DNA of 64,000 nt from Enterococcus sp. BWR-S5 (lineage in GTDB: Bacteria; Bacillota; Bacilli; Lactobacillales; Enterococcaceae): NCBI RefSeq assembly GCF_016745255.1, contig NZ_JADOEQ010000004.1:124001-188000 (forward strand), written 5' to 3'. Position numbers and translations under genes: made by a program. Each line of letters opens with the position of its first letter. Positions within the stretch are counted from its first letter, which is position 1. The notes beneath the pieces were generated by a model. That model was not told the origin of the DNA, made no database searches, and saw only the letters and a list, made by a program, of their open reading frames with translations. Below, piece by piece: positions 19,336 to 27,637 of this stretch.

Positions 19336-20693
19336 AAGTTATTAAATTTGGCGGAAGCTCTTTGGCTTCGGCACAGCAATTGAAAAAAGTAGTTCAAATC
19401 GTGAAAGATGACTCAACACGAAAGTTCGTTGTTGTTTCCGCTCCTGGTAAGCGTTCCGACGAAGATATCAAAGTAACTGATCTATTAATCAGCTACCACG
19501 AAAAATATCTAAACAACGAAAATACACAAGAGCTTATTCAGCAAATCATCGCTCGCTATGAAAGTATCATGGATGAGTTAGCTATGGATAAGACTGTTTT
19601 AGCAGATATTCAGCAATCAGTCACGGCATTGGCTCAACTGCCTAAGGAAAATAATCCGCATCTGTTTGATGCGTTTCTTGCAAGTGGTGAAAATAATAAT
19701 GCCAAGCTGGTAGCAGCCTTCTTCAAAGAACAGGGCCTACCGGCAGTTTATAAAAATCCTCATGATTTAGGTATTATTGTTACCGATGAACCGGGAAATG
19801 CCCGAATTCTGCCTTCTTCTTACGATAAAATTGGACAATATAAAGATACAGAAGAAGTGTTTGTCATCCCCGGCTTCTTTGGTTATACAGAAGCAGGAGA
19901 AATTTGTACCTTCTCACGCGGCGGTTCGGATATTACCGGCTCTATCGTTGCCGCAGGTGTTCAAGCGGAGCAATATGAAAACTTTACAGATGTTGATGGT
20001 ATTTTCGTTGCACACCCTGGAATCGTCCGACAGCCTAAGACCATCAAAGAACTGACATATCGGGAAATGCGTGAGCTGGCTTATGCAGGCTTCGCTGTTC
20101 TTCATGATGAAGCATTAATGCCGGCCTATAAAGCCCATATTCCGGTAGTAATCAAAAATACCAATAATCCGTCTCACCCAGGCACACTGATTACAACAAA
20201 ACGTGAAGCTGATGCAGAGCCGGTGGTAGGAATTGCCAGCGATCAGAATTTCGCAACCATCTACATTAGTAAATATCTGATGAATAGAGAATTGGGTTTC
20301 GGGCGCAAAGTGCTGGAAATTCTGGAAAATATGGGATTAAGTTACGAGCATATGCCATCAGGAATTGACGATATTTCCATTGTTCTGCGTGAACGTCAAT
20401 TAACACCGGAAATTGAAGAACGTTTGATTCATGAACTGGAACACGAGCTGAAGCCGGATGAGCTGCGCATTACTCATGGCTTATCTATGATTATGATTGT
20501 GGGTGAAGGCATGCAGCGTCGCATCGGGGTAACGGCCGATAGTACAGCAGCCCTTGCCAAAAATAAAATCAATCTGGAAATGATTAACCAAGGTTCGTCT
20601 GAAGTCAGCATCATGTTTGGTATTCGTGGTGAAGAAGAAAAGCATGCGATTCGCGCCCTTTATGAAACATTTTTTGGCGAAGAAGCTGAGTAA
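19332..20693 (+). CDS. lysC: Aspartokinase
   Basis: The enzyme of about 453 residues phosphorylates aspartate, the first step towards lysine, threonine, methionine and the wall precursor diaminopimelate or lysine. It starts with KVIKFGGSSLA, the kinase nucleotide loop. It has FTDVDGIF near residue 220 and two C-terminal ACT domains from about residue 300, in the single-chain style of class III enzymes. The GTG at 19332 is chosen because AAAGGAG lies 8 nt before it and because it gives the standard N-terminus. It is transcribed alone behind the long repeated leader and ends at a terminator, so control probably acts through the leader. Confidence 0.95.
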   Translation: MKVIKFGGSSLASAQQLKKVVQIVKDDSTRKFVVVSAPGKRSDEDIKVTDLLISYHEKYLNNENTQELIQQIIARYESIMDELAMDKTVLADIQQSVTALAQLPKENNPHLFDAFLASGENNNAKLVAAFFKEQGLPAVYKNPHDLGIIVTDEPGNARILPSSYDKIGQYKDTEEVFVIPGFFGYTEAGEICTFSRGGSDITGSIVAAGVQAEQYENFTDVDGIFVAHPGIVRQPKTIKELTYREMRELAYAGFAVLHDEALMPAYKAHIPVVIKNTNNPSHPGTLITTKREADAEPVVGIASDQNFATIYISKYLMNRELGFGRKVLEILENMGLSYEHMPSGIDDISIVLRERQLTPEIEERLIHELEHELKPDELRITHGLSMIMIVGEGMQRRIGVTADSTAALAKNKINLEMINQGSSEVSIMFGIRGEEEKHAIRALYETFFGEEAE

Positions 20694-20726
20694 GTAAAGG
20701 TTAGGCAGCCATCATATTTATACATT

Positions 20727-20777
20727 AAAAGAGCAGCAAGCTCAGAATCATTCGATTCTAAGGTCGCTGCTCTTTTT
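20727..20777. terminator. Convergent terminator of lysC and the pyrophosphatase-like gene
   Basis: AAAAGAGCAGC pairs with GCTGCTCTTTT, with an inner AGAATC/GATTCT hairpin. It overlaps the end of the opposing gene. Confidence 0.85.
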
Positions 20778-21275
20778 TTGGCGCTCCAGCTCTGCTTTCA
20801 GCTTTGGCTCCGGTGCATATTTTTCTTCCCAGTCATCAGGCTTTAACACTTTGTGTGTTACCTCATGATAACGAGGCTTTCCATCCGGGAAAAGCTTTCC
20901 CATGTTGGCTTCGTGCACAATCGAAAAAAGCTCTGTTGGGTCAACGCCTAATAGAGAAAAAGAACCATAGGTAAAATACAGCAAATCGATCAATGCGTCC
21001 ACCTGATCCACTAATGTATCTTCAATTTTCTTTTCCTTCGCCAGCATCTTCTTCTCAGCTGTATCGACATCTGTCTTCAACTGGTCCACAAGCTCATGAA
21101 ATAACGCTTGATCGTTGTCAGCTGCTGCGTAGAGAAATTCTACCAGCTCTTCTGTTTTGAAACCTGCCCTTGCAGAAGCTTCTTTCGCAGTAAAAGCTTT
21201 TGGTGCTTTTGGACGACGATTGTCAAAAGTTTTATGAAACAGCTCTGTTTTTTCATAAGGGTTATCAATTTTCAT
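20748..21275 (-). CDS. MazG/PRA-PH-like NTP pyrophosphohydrolase
   Basis: The 175-residue protein is all-helical. Two metal-binding helices are visible: FKTEELVEFLYAA near residue 40, and DQVDALIDLLYFTYGS about 45 residues later. This is the pattern of all-alpha NTP pyrophosphatases such as MazG and phosphoribosyl-ATP pyrophosphohydrolase. No histidine genes are near, so a house-cleaning role is more likely. The start at 21275 has AAGGAG 7 nt upstream, and overlaps the preceding Cof gene by 11 bp, so they form an operon. Confidence 0.75.
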   Translation of the reverse strand: MKIDNPYEKTELFHKTFDNRRPKAPKAFTAKEASARAGFKTEELVEFLYAAADNDQALFHELVDQLKTDVDTAEKKMLAKEKKIEDTLVDQVDALIDLLYFTYGSFSLLGVDPTELFSIVHEANMGKLFPDGKPRYHEVTHKVLKPDDWEEKYAPEPKLKAELERQKKSSDLRIE

Positions 21276-22122
21276 CAACGTTCTCCTTGAGTATGTCATA
21301 ATGAACGAGTGCGCGAAATATTCCGTGTTCCTCATTGGAATCAGTCACATAATCAGCGACAGCCTTCACACCCGCTGGGGCATTTCCCATAGCTACACCG
21401 ATTCCTGCCCCCTCTAGCATTTCTATATCATTCCAATTATCTCCAAACACCATCACTTCATTCAAACTCAGTTGAAAATGTGCCATACATTTCTTAATTC
21501 CTCGCAGTTTAGAACCACCCTGAGGAATAATATCAACAACATATGGATTAGAACGAGTCAACGTACAGTCCGGCAGCTGTTGTTCTAAATAATCCTTTTC
21601 TTCTACAGGACTCAGCAACACGCACTGGTAGATTTCTTCATCTAAGATATTCAATTCATGATAGCGGCATTCCTTTTTTCCAGGGCGAAACTTTACTAAA
21701 AAATTTTTGGCAAAAGAGATAGGAAACCATTTAGGAATAAAGCGAGCCAAGCGCTTCGCCCTACTGTTCTGCCCAAATTTCATCAGCGAGCTGCCTTCCA
21801 TCCTAGTGCGGCCGCCAAACATCATCTGACGGTGCCCAGCGTCTGCAAAATCAACAATTCGCTCTAATGTTTCCTTTGAAAAAGCCTGCGCATGAAGAGT
21901 GGCATCCTTCGTATAGACCAGCTGCCCATTATAGGTCACAAAAACATCCAGATTCAGAGCATCAATCTGCTCCGTCAAATGGATTGGCCCACGTCCTGTT
22001 GCAACCCCACAGATAATTCCCTGCTGTTGCGCAGCGATAATCGCCTTTTTCGTGGAGTCCAGTGCATGTGCGTGCTTATTCACCAACGTTCCATCAATAT
22101 CGAATAAAATCATTTTTATCAT
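21265..22122 (-). CDS. Cof-type HAD phosphatase
   Basis: The 285-residue protein starts with ILFDIDGTLVN, the HAD nucleophile motif. It contains GVATGRGP, a large C2 cap domain, and the C-terminal motif MVFGDNWNDIEMLEGAGIGVAMGNA. These define the Cof/YbiV subfamily of sugar-phosphate or FMN phosphatases. It begins 8 bp after the stop of the broken DUF72 gene and overlaps the next gene, so the three formed one operon. The substrate is unknown. Confidence 0.92.
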   Translation of the reverse strand: MIKMILFDIDGTLVNKHAHALDSTKKAIIAAQQQGIICGVATGRGPIHLTEQIDALNLDVFVTYNGQLVYTKDATLHAQAFSKETLERIVDFADAGHRQMMFGGRTRMEGSSLMKFGQNSRAKRLARFIPKWFPISFAKNFLVKFRPGKKECRYHELNILDEEIYQCVLLSPVEEKDYLEQQLPDCTLTRSNPYVVDIIPQGGSKLRGIKKCMAHFQLSLNEVMVFGDNWNDIEMLEGAGIGVAMGNAPAGVKAVADYVTDSNEEHGIFRALVHYDILKENVDEN

Positions 22123-22130
22123 AAATCACC

Positions 22131-22846
22131 TTAAAATAAACCCATTTGCTTCGGATTCAGATTTTCATATTCTACTGCAAGTCTTGCCTTCATATCCAGA
22201 GCATTTCCAGCAGCATCACCGCCGGAATTATTATTGAAAATAACACCTATTTCACGTGTCTTTTCAGCAGCTTGCTCAACTGCTCTGCTCAATTCGTCAC
22301 AAATGGAAAGAAGGGAACCGGATTCAGTGGAATTTGCGGCTCATCTACTACCACAAGTGAAAAATGCTGCTGCTTCATATAGCCTAGGGTCTGCTTGACA
22401 CGTTCCGGCTGGTACCAAGTACCATTTCTTAATTCTACCGCGACAGGATAGTCTGCAAACCACGTACTTATTTTGTTTAGATATGCAACGTTTTCCTTTG
22501 TGCAACCAAAGCTTGCTGAAAACTGCACGAGAAACGCAAACAGTTTGCCACTTTGAATTAACGGCTCCATACTGTGTAAAAAGGCCTGAACCATTTCCTC
22601 TTCACTTTGATAGTAGGTTTCCCATTCGCCCTGACAGCTGATGCCGCTATACACCTTTATCACAAAACGAAAGTTTTCAGGGACAGCTGCCACCCAATTT
22701 TTGACAGATTCCTGCTTGGGAATGCCGTAATAGGCAGTATCCATCTCCACCAAAGGTAAATGCCCTGCGTATTCATAAAGCGTCGTTCGCTTCTTTCCGG
22801 TCAGCGTCTCGTGCTCATTGAAGGATGTCAGACCTAAACGAATCAT
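22131..22846 (-). pseudogene. DUF72 (YecE-like) gene with internal deletion and frameshift
   Basis: The first ~185 residues match DUF72 proteins: IRLGLTSFNEHETL, LVEMDTAYYGIP, and VVVDEPQIPLNPVPFFPFVTN. The frame then stops at TGA near 22289. A different frame directly after it encodes the proper family end, including EIGVIFNNNSGGDAAGNAL and NPKQMGLF, to the TAA at 22131. The middle segment that family members carry between these parts, normally with an RxHGRN motif and about 40 residues, is missing. So the damage is a deletion plus frame change, not a single-base slip. The start at 22846 has AAAGGAAG upstream. Confidence 0.8.
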
Positions 22847-22926
22847 TCCTTCACTTCCTTTCGTCCTCATTTTTGTTGTACTATCATACACAATAAAATA
22901 GAATTTGAACACTTATTCGTCGTTTC

Positions 22927-23673
22927 CTATTTTTCTTGGCACTCTTGCCAGCGAATATTTGCTTCGCAATACAGCTGATCCCCTATACGAATCTCATGTC
23001 TTGTTTTCAAACCTGCTTCATCCTCAACCGTGTCGTAATGACTCTCCACTACATGGCCATACTCTACTTCCTTATCGAATTTCACATTGACCTGAACAGG
23101 TTGATGTACAGACAGAAAATCATAACCCAATACATCCAACAGCCAATTGAAATAAATCGCATTATTTACATGCTGGTTGCCATCAATATCAAAATAGCGA
23201 ACACTGTAGTCGCAGGATTGACCATTTTCCACCTTCTCAATTTTCTCACTACGCTGAATTTTTTTGATTTTTTCACTTTCATAAGGCGCAATGATTTCTT
23301 CCGATACACTACCCATTTTACGGTTTTCTCTATTCATCAAGACAAAGGTTGACTTAATCAGTACACATTCATTGCCCTCTTCATCATGTATCCAAAAATT
23401 ACGGTAACAAAAATATTTATTGTAGGACATCGCTTCCGTTGTGATATTGATTTTTTCTCCTACTTTCGGCAAACGATGAATCGTTATCTCATAATTCGTA
23501 ATGACCCAGCCTAACCCTAAGCTCGCAATATAATCCGCTCCTCTGCCTAGCAGCGCACTTTGCTCCTCTGATGTACGAATAACTACCGCCAACATAGATG
23601 GCAAGGTCATTTTCTTTGTGATATCTCCATCATAATAAGCCACTTCGTAGGGCATGGTGTATCTTTTTCCCAT
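22927..23673 (-). CDS. Acyl-ACP thioesterase
   Basis: The 248-residue protein has two hot-dog folds in tandem, as in FatA-like bacterial thioesterases that release fatty acids from acyl carrier protein. The N-terminal part has YEVAYYDGDITKKMTLPSML. The second fold has the conserved VRYFDIDGNQHVNNAIYFNWLLD near residue 160, where the Asn/His pair (NQHVNN) is catalytic. It is a single gene with its own leader next to the oxidase gene. The length is normal. Confidence 0.9.
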   Translation of the reverse strand: MGKRYTMPYEVAYYDGDITKKMTLPSMLAVVIRTSEEQSALLGRGADYIASLGLGWVITNYEITIHRLPKVGEKINITTEAMSYNKYFCYRNFWIHDEEGNECVLIKSTFVLMNRENRKMGSVSEEIIAPYESEKIKKIQRSEKIEKVENGQSCDYSVRYFDIDGNQHVNNAIYFNWLLDVLGYDFLSVHQPVQVNVKFDKEVEYGHVVESHYDTVEDEAGLKTRHEIRIGDQLYCEANIRWQECQEK

Positions 23674-24006
23674 TTACAAATCTCCTCTCTCCATAGCAAC
23701 AGGTCCAACAAACTACTTTATTTTCTATAGATGAAAAAGCAGCGCAGCCTTCGTTTATACTATTTAACATTGTTTTCCATTTCTGTAAATTATAACATAT
23801 GTCTGAAATATGTATGTGCGTGCATCGCTTTTTTTTTCAGCTGCAATCAGTCTTTTTTCGAAGTGAAACAATCCTCCTCCTATAAAAGGCTGTCCAATTT
23901 CAGAAACAAAAGCAAACAATCCTAAATCAGCTTCTCTCACCAAAACATTATAATGAGATAAAAGCATATCTTTTGAACAGATGGAAAATCCATGTTACTT
24001 TAGCAT
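23674..24006 (+). other. Intergenic region upstream of the AA10 oxidase
   Basis: This stretch between divergent genes has AT-rich promoter sequence for both sides. Short open frames exist on both strands but lack ribosome sites. I see no gene here. Confidence 0.5.
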
Positions 24007-24020
24007 TGTAAGCGTTACAA
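24007..24020 (+). promoter_or_regulatory. cre site (CcpA operator)
   Basis: TGTAAGCGTTACAA fits the catabolite-responsive element consensus. It lies 22 bp before the oxidase start, a position where CcpA would block transcription when a preferred sugar is present. Confidence 0.75.
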
Positions 24021-24042
24021 AAAAACTTTAGGAGGCAACACA

Positions 24043-24627
24043 ATGAAGAAAGTATTGTTGAAAACGATCTTGGCACTTGGTTTATTTACAGTAGGTACCG
24101 CAGCAGCAGCAACCGTTTCAGAAGCCCATGGCTACATCTCCAGCCCTGGAAGCAGAGCTTACTTCGGCAGTGCGGCAGGCGGCAAGCTCAACACAAACGT
24201 CGGACGAGCAGAGTGGGAACCCCAAAGTATTGAAGCAACAAAAGGAGTATTCGTTGACGGCAAACTTGCCAGCGCAGGCGTAAGCGGCTTTGAGGCATTG
24301 GATGAGCAGACAGCAATCCGTTGGCATAAAACGACTATTTCAACTGGAAATCTGCCGCTTACATGGACATTAACAGCTCGTCATCGTACCTCTACTTGGG
24401 ATTACTATATGACCAAACAAGGCTGGGATCAAAATGCGCCATTAAAAATGAGCGACTTTGAGCTGATTGGTCAAGTGAATGACAACAATGCGATTCCTGG
24501 TTCAACAGTTAATCACACACTTACGATTCCAAGCAATCGCTCCGGTTACCATATTGTTTATGGTGTCTGGAATGTTGCTGATACAACAAATGCTTTCTAT
24601 CAAGTAGTCGATGTGAACGTACAATAA
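24043..24627 (+). CDS. AA10 lytic polysaccharide monooxygenase (chitin-active)
   Basis: The 194-residue secreted copper enzyme cleaves crystalline chitin oxidatively. A signal peptide of 28 residues ends in SEA, so the mature protein starts with His29 of HGYISSPGSR. This is the first histidine of the copper histidine brace. The second is His114 in LTARHRTSTWDYY, and an axial Phe lies in NAFYQVVDV near the end. These match the enterococcal enzyme EfaCBM33A (EF0362) as known from the literature. It has no extra binding domain. No chitinase gene is adjacent, unlike the E. faecalis arrangement. Confidence 0.95.
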   Translation: MKKVLLKTILALGLFTVGTAAAATVSEAHGYISSPGSRAYFGSAAGGKLNTNVGRAEWEPQSIEATKGVFVDGKLASAGVSGFEALDEQTAIRWHKTTISTGNLPLTWTLTARHRTSTWDYYMTKQGWDQNAPLKMSDFELIGQVNDNNAIPGSTVNHTLTIPSNRSGYHIVYGVWNVADTTNAFYQVVDVNVQ

Positions 24628-24782
24628 TCAGACCACTGCAAGGTATCTTAGATGAAGAACTACAGCTCATCCAACTATCTTCACAGGTCTATCGTTCAAA
24701 CAGCTTCTTTTATCAATGAAAGTCAGCAAATATCAGAAACCCATCACTTTCAGATATCTCTGCTTTAATAGCTACAAACAAG

Positions 24783-24829
24783 AAAATCAGCAGTTGGAAG
24801 GTCTTACACATTCCGTCTGCTGATTTTTT
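24783..24829. terminator. Terminator at the left edge of the island
   Basis: AAAATCAGCAG pairs with CTGCTGATTTT, with a T-tract on each strand. It ends both the oxidase gene and the minus-strand lanthipeptide operon. Confidence 0.85.
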
Positions 24830-24832
24830 CTG

Positions 24833-25417
24833 CTAGTTATTGGAAATTGTTCTTTTGGTACGGTAAACACCGTCTTTTTTCAAATGGTAGTAGATAGTTG
24901 CAGTAGAAATACCGCAGCGCTTGGAAATCTCTTGTGCAGGAATATCCGTATTATGATAGAGATTCAACGCTTCCTTTACCTGATTGACTAATGGCGGTCG
25001 GCCTAAGGTGACACCATTGCTTTTGGCAGCACTCAGACCAGCCAGTACCCGTTCTCGAATCATTTCTGCCTCCATCTCTGCAAAAGCCCCCATGATTGTA
25101 AAGAAAAAACGTCCCGTCGCGGTTGTTGTATCAATGTTATTCTGGATACTGACAAAGTGAATCTGGTTTCGATCAAATTCTTCCATTAAGCTTAATAGCT
25201 GTTTCGTCCCCCGTGCCAAGCGATCCAATTTGAAAATCACAAAGGTGTCGCCCGATCGCAGTTCAGCCAATGCCTTGTTCAGCTCTGTCCGTTCCAGCTT
25301 TCGTCCACTTTCATGCTCCTTAAATATCTTATCTACCCCATATGCTTCCAATGCCTGCAGCTGGGAATCAAACTTTTGATGTGGCGTACTTACGCGCATA
25401 TATCCAATCACCGCCAT
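24833..25417 (-). CDS. Serine recombinase of resolvase/invertase type (left copy)
   Basis: The 194-residue protein has a resolvase catalytic domain with Ser in GYMRVSTPHQ, the conserved VIFKLDRLARGTKQL and MEAEMIRERV, and a C-terminal helix-turn-helix around ISKRCGISTATIYYHL. The start at 25417 has AAGGAGG 6 nt upstream. It follows lanT by 35 bp on the same strand and so is probably cotranscribed with it. It is clearly homologous to the recombinase at 42574-43173. Small recombinases of this kind act as transposon resolvases or DNA invertases; I cannot tell which. Confidence 0.92.
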   Translation of the reverse strand: MAVIGYMRVSTPHQKFDSQLQALEAYGVDKIFKEHESGRKLERTELNKALAELRSGDTFVIFKLDRLARGTKQLLSLMEEFDRNQIHFVSIQNNIDTTTATGRFFFTIMGAFAEMEAEMIRERVLAGLSAAKSNGVTLGRPPLVNQVKEALNLYHNTDIPAQEISKRCGISTATIYYHLKKDGVYRTKRTISNN

Positions 25418-25452
25418 CAACTTCCTCCTTCTTTTGTCTGTCTGTGAGTCTC

Positions 25453-27624
25453 TCAATACTCAGTTGAAAAAAAGGGGCGCTCGACGCTTGATTCTGTCGG
25501 CTCGTGGTAAATCGAATAGTAATGTCCTCTCTTTTGAATCAGCGACTCATGTGTTCCTTCCTCCACAATTCGTCCTTGATCAATAACCAAGATTCGATCA
25601 AAATGCTTTACGGTGTTCAACCGATGAGCGATAACGATACATGTAAAGTCATAATGCTTCAGCTGATTCATGATGAAGTTTTCAGAAATATTATCAAGAG
25701 AACTGGTTGGTTCATCCATTAGCAGCAGCTGTGTTTCCTTTACCAGTGCACGAGCAATGGAAATCCGCTGCATCTGCCCTCCGGAAAGGTTCATCCCGCC
25801 TTCTGAAATTGGGGTCTCAAGCCCCAACGGCAGATTTTGAATAATCTCGCTGACTCTGGAATCATAGATTGCCCGTTCCAGTCGTCGTTCATCAAACTTC
25901 TCCTGATTCATCACGATGTTTTCCAAAAGGGAGGCATTAAATATCGTCGGCTTCTGATTGACAATACTTGTAACCCGTTTAACCGATTCCTCATGAACGT
26001 TTCGGAGATCCTTGTGATTCACTTCAATTGAACCCTCTGTCGGTTCATAAAGTCCTGCTAACAGCTTCAACAAGGTACTTTTTCCGGAACCGCTCTTTCC
26101 GACAATCGCAATTTTTTCACCCGCTCGAACGCTAAATGAAATATCATCTAAAATATTTTCTTCAAAACGACTATATTTGAATGATACTGATTGGATATCA
26201 AGAGACTTGATATCCTCAATAACTGCAGCTCCTTTCTTCTTTTTCCGTGTCTCTGTTGCATCCAATATTTCGTTCAGCTTTCCAAAATAAGAACGCAGCA
26301 GTAAAATTTCTGTATAAGAATCAAACACAACAACGATTGGCGTGATAAAGGCTCCAGCCAATGAGTTGAAGCTGATGATTTGGCCCAAGGTTAACTCGTT
26401 GTTCATTAATTGAAAGACGCCAATATAGATTAACAGCACCGGTAAAATAAACTGGATTGAGGTTTGAATCGTTCGAACCCAGGTAGAAAAGCGATCCTTC
26501 TCTACACGAAGATCAATCTGCTGTTTAAAGTTCGTCAGCCATTTTTTATAAAACTGCTTTTCCGAGCCCGAGGATTTTACCGTCTCCATCCCCTCAAACA
26601 GCTCTACCAAAATCCGCTGTACACGCGACTGCGCCAACAGCTCTTTATCTGTAATTGCCTGCACCTTCTTTGAATTAACAAAAGAAATGCCTCCCATGAT
26701 AAGTGCCCCAATTAGCGCAACCATTGTCATTTGCGGCGAAATCGACAGCATTAAGATTAAGTAAATAAATACAAACAGAAAATCAACAAACAATGTCAGC
26801 ATTCGTTGACTCATAATCTGCTGAATAATCACACTTAGATTTGCTCGAAAAATCAAATCACCGGTTGACCGGTTGACAAAAAAGCGCAGTGGTAAATGCA
26901 TAATTTTTTTCATAAAGGCCTTCATCAAGGTTAAATCGAACAGCTGCTCTAAAACAATCAAGGTTAGCCCTCTCGCTACCTGAAGTAAATAATACGCAAT
27001 GAACAGCAAGGCAATTCCCCAGCCAATTTGAGTAATCAGCTGCCCCGGCGCCTGTGAACGATCGATAATTAGCTGCGTTAAGCGAGGCACTAAAATACTG
27101 ACGCCCTGTATCAATAACGTCAAGCCGATAAAAACAGAAGCTTTCAGCTTTTGTTCTTTGAATATCTGTTTAAAAATTGATAACGCCGCATTTTTCTTTT
27201 TCTCAGTTTGAGAAACGTTGATATTTTCCTCTTCAATCAGCAACGCAAAATCCGTGAATAAGCCCGCAAACTCTTCAAAGGATATCTTTCTTTTACCAAG
27301 AGCAGGGTCCAAAATAACCGCTGAATCCTCTGTCAGCTTTTCCAACACCACATAGTGTCGATTCTCCCAAAAGCAGATGACCGGTTCTGTCTGTTCCATC
27401 AAAATGTCAAATTCCAACACTCGAATCGCTTTGGTTTCTATCCCACGTTCTTCCAATATCTCTTTCAGATTCAGTAAGGTGTTACCGCCTTTAGGCACAC
27501 CGTAGATATCTCGAAGCTGATTCAGCGTTGCCGGGTCCTTATAATAATTCAAAATCATTGTCACACAGGCAAGACCACATTCACTATGCTCACTTGGTTC
27601 GACAAATGGTACTTTCTTTTTCAA
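25453..27624 (-). CDS. LanT: peptidase-containing ABC exporter for the lanthipeptide
   Basis: The 723-residue protein has an N-terminal C39 peptidase domain (Cys16 in SECGLAC, His90, Asp106). Membrane segments follow at about 155-430, then a nucleotide-binding domain with GKSGSGKST, LSGGQMQRISIARAL and LLLMDEPTSSLD. It would cut the precursor after its double-glycine-type site and export the product. The residue six before the catalytic Cys is Pro10 (codon CCA), where C39 peptidases normally have an oxyanion-hole Gln. It ends 35 bp before the resolvase gene and starts 13 bp after lanM. Confidence 0.95.
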   Translation of the reverse strand: MKKKVPFVEPSEHSECGLACVTMILNYYKDPATLNQLRDIYGVPKGGNTLLNLKEILEERGIETKAIRVLEFDILMEQTEPVICFWENRHYVVLEKLTEDSAVILDPALGKRKISFEEFAGLFTDFALLIEEENINVSQTEKKKNAALSIFKQIFKEQKLKASVFIGLTLLIQGVSILVPRLTQLIIDRSQAPGQLITQIGWGIALLFIAYYLLQVARGLTLIVLEQLFDLTLMKAFMKKIMHLPLRFFVNRSTGDLIFRANLSVIIQQIMSQRMLTLFVDFLFVFIYLILMLSISPQMTMVALIGALIMGGISFVNSKKVQAITDKELLAQSRVQRILVELFEGMETVKSSGSEKQFYKKWLTNFKQQIDLRVEKDRFSTWVRTIQTSIQFILPVLLIYIGVFQLMNNELTLGQIISFNSLAGAFITPIVVVFDSYTEILLLRSYFGKLNEILDATETRKKKKGAAVIEDIKSLDIQSVSFKYSRFEENILDDISFSVRAGEKIAIVGKSGSGKSTLLKLLAGLYEPTEGSIEVNHKDLRNVHEESVKRVTSIVNQKPTIFNASLLENIVMNQEKFDERRLERAIYDSRVSEIIQNLPLGLETPISEGGMNLSGGQMQRISIARALVKETQLLLMDEPTSSLDNISENFIMNQLKHYDFTCIVIAHRLNTVKHFDRILVIDQGRIVEEGTHESLIQKRGHYYSIYHEPTESSVERPFFSTEY

Positions 27625-27637
27625 GTCAACTCCCCCC

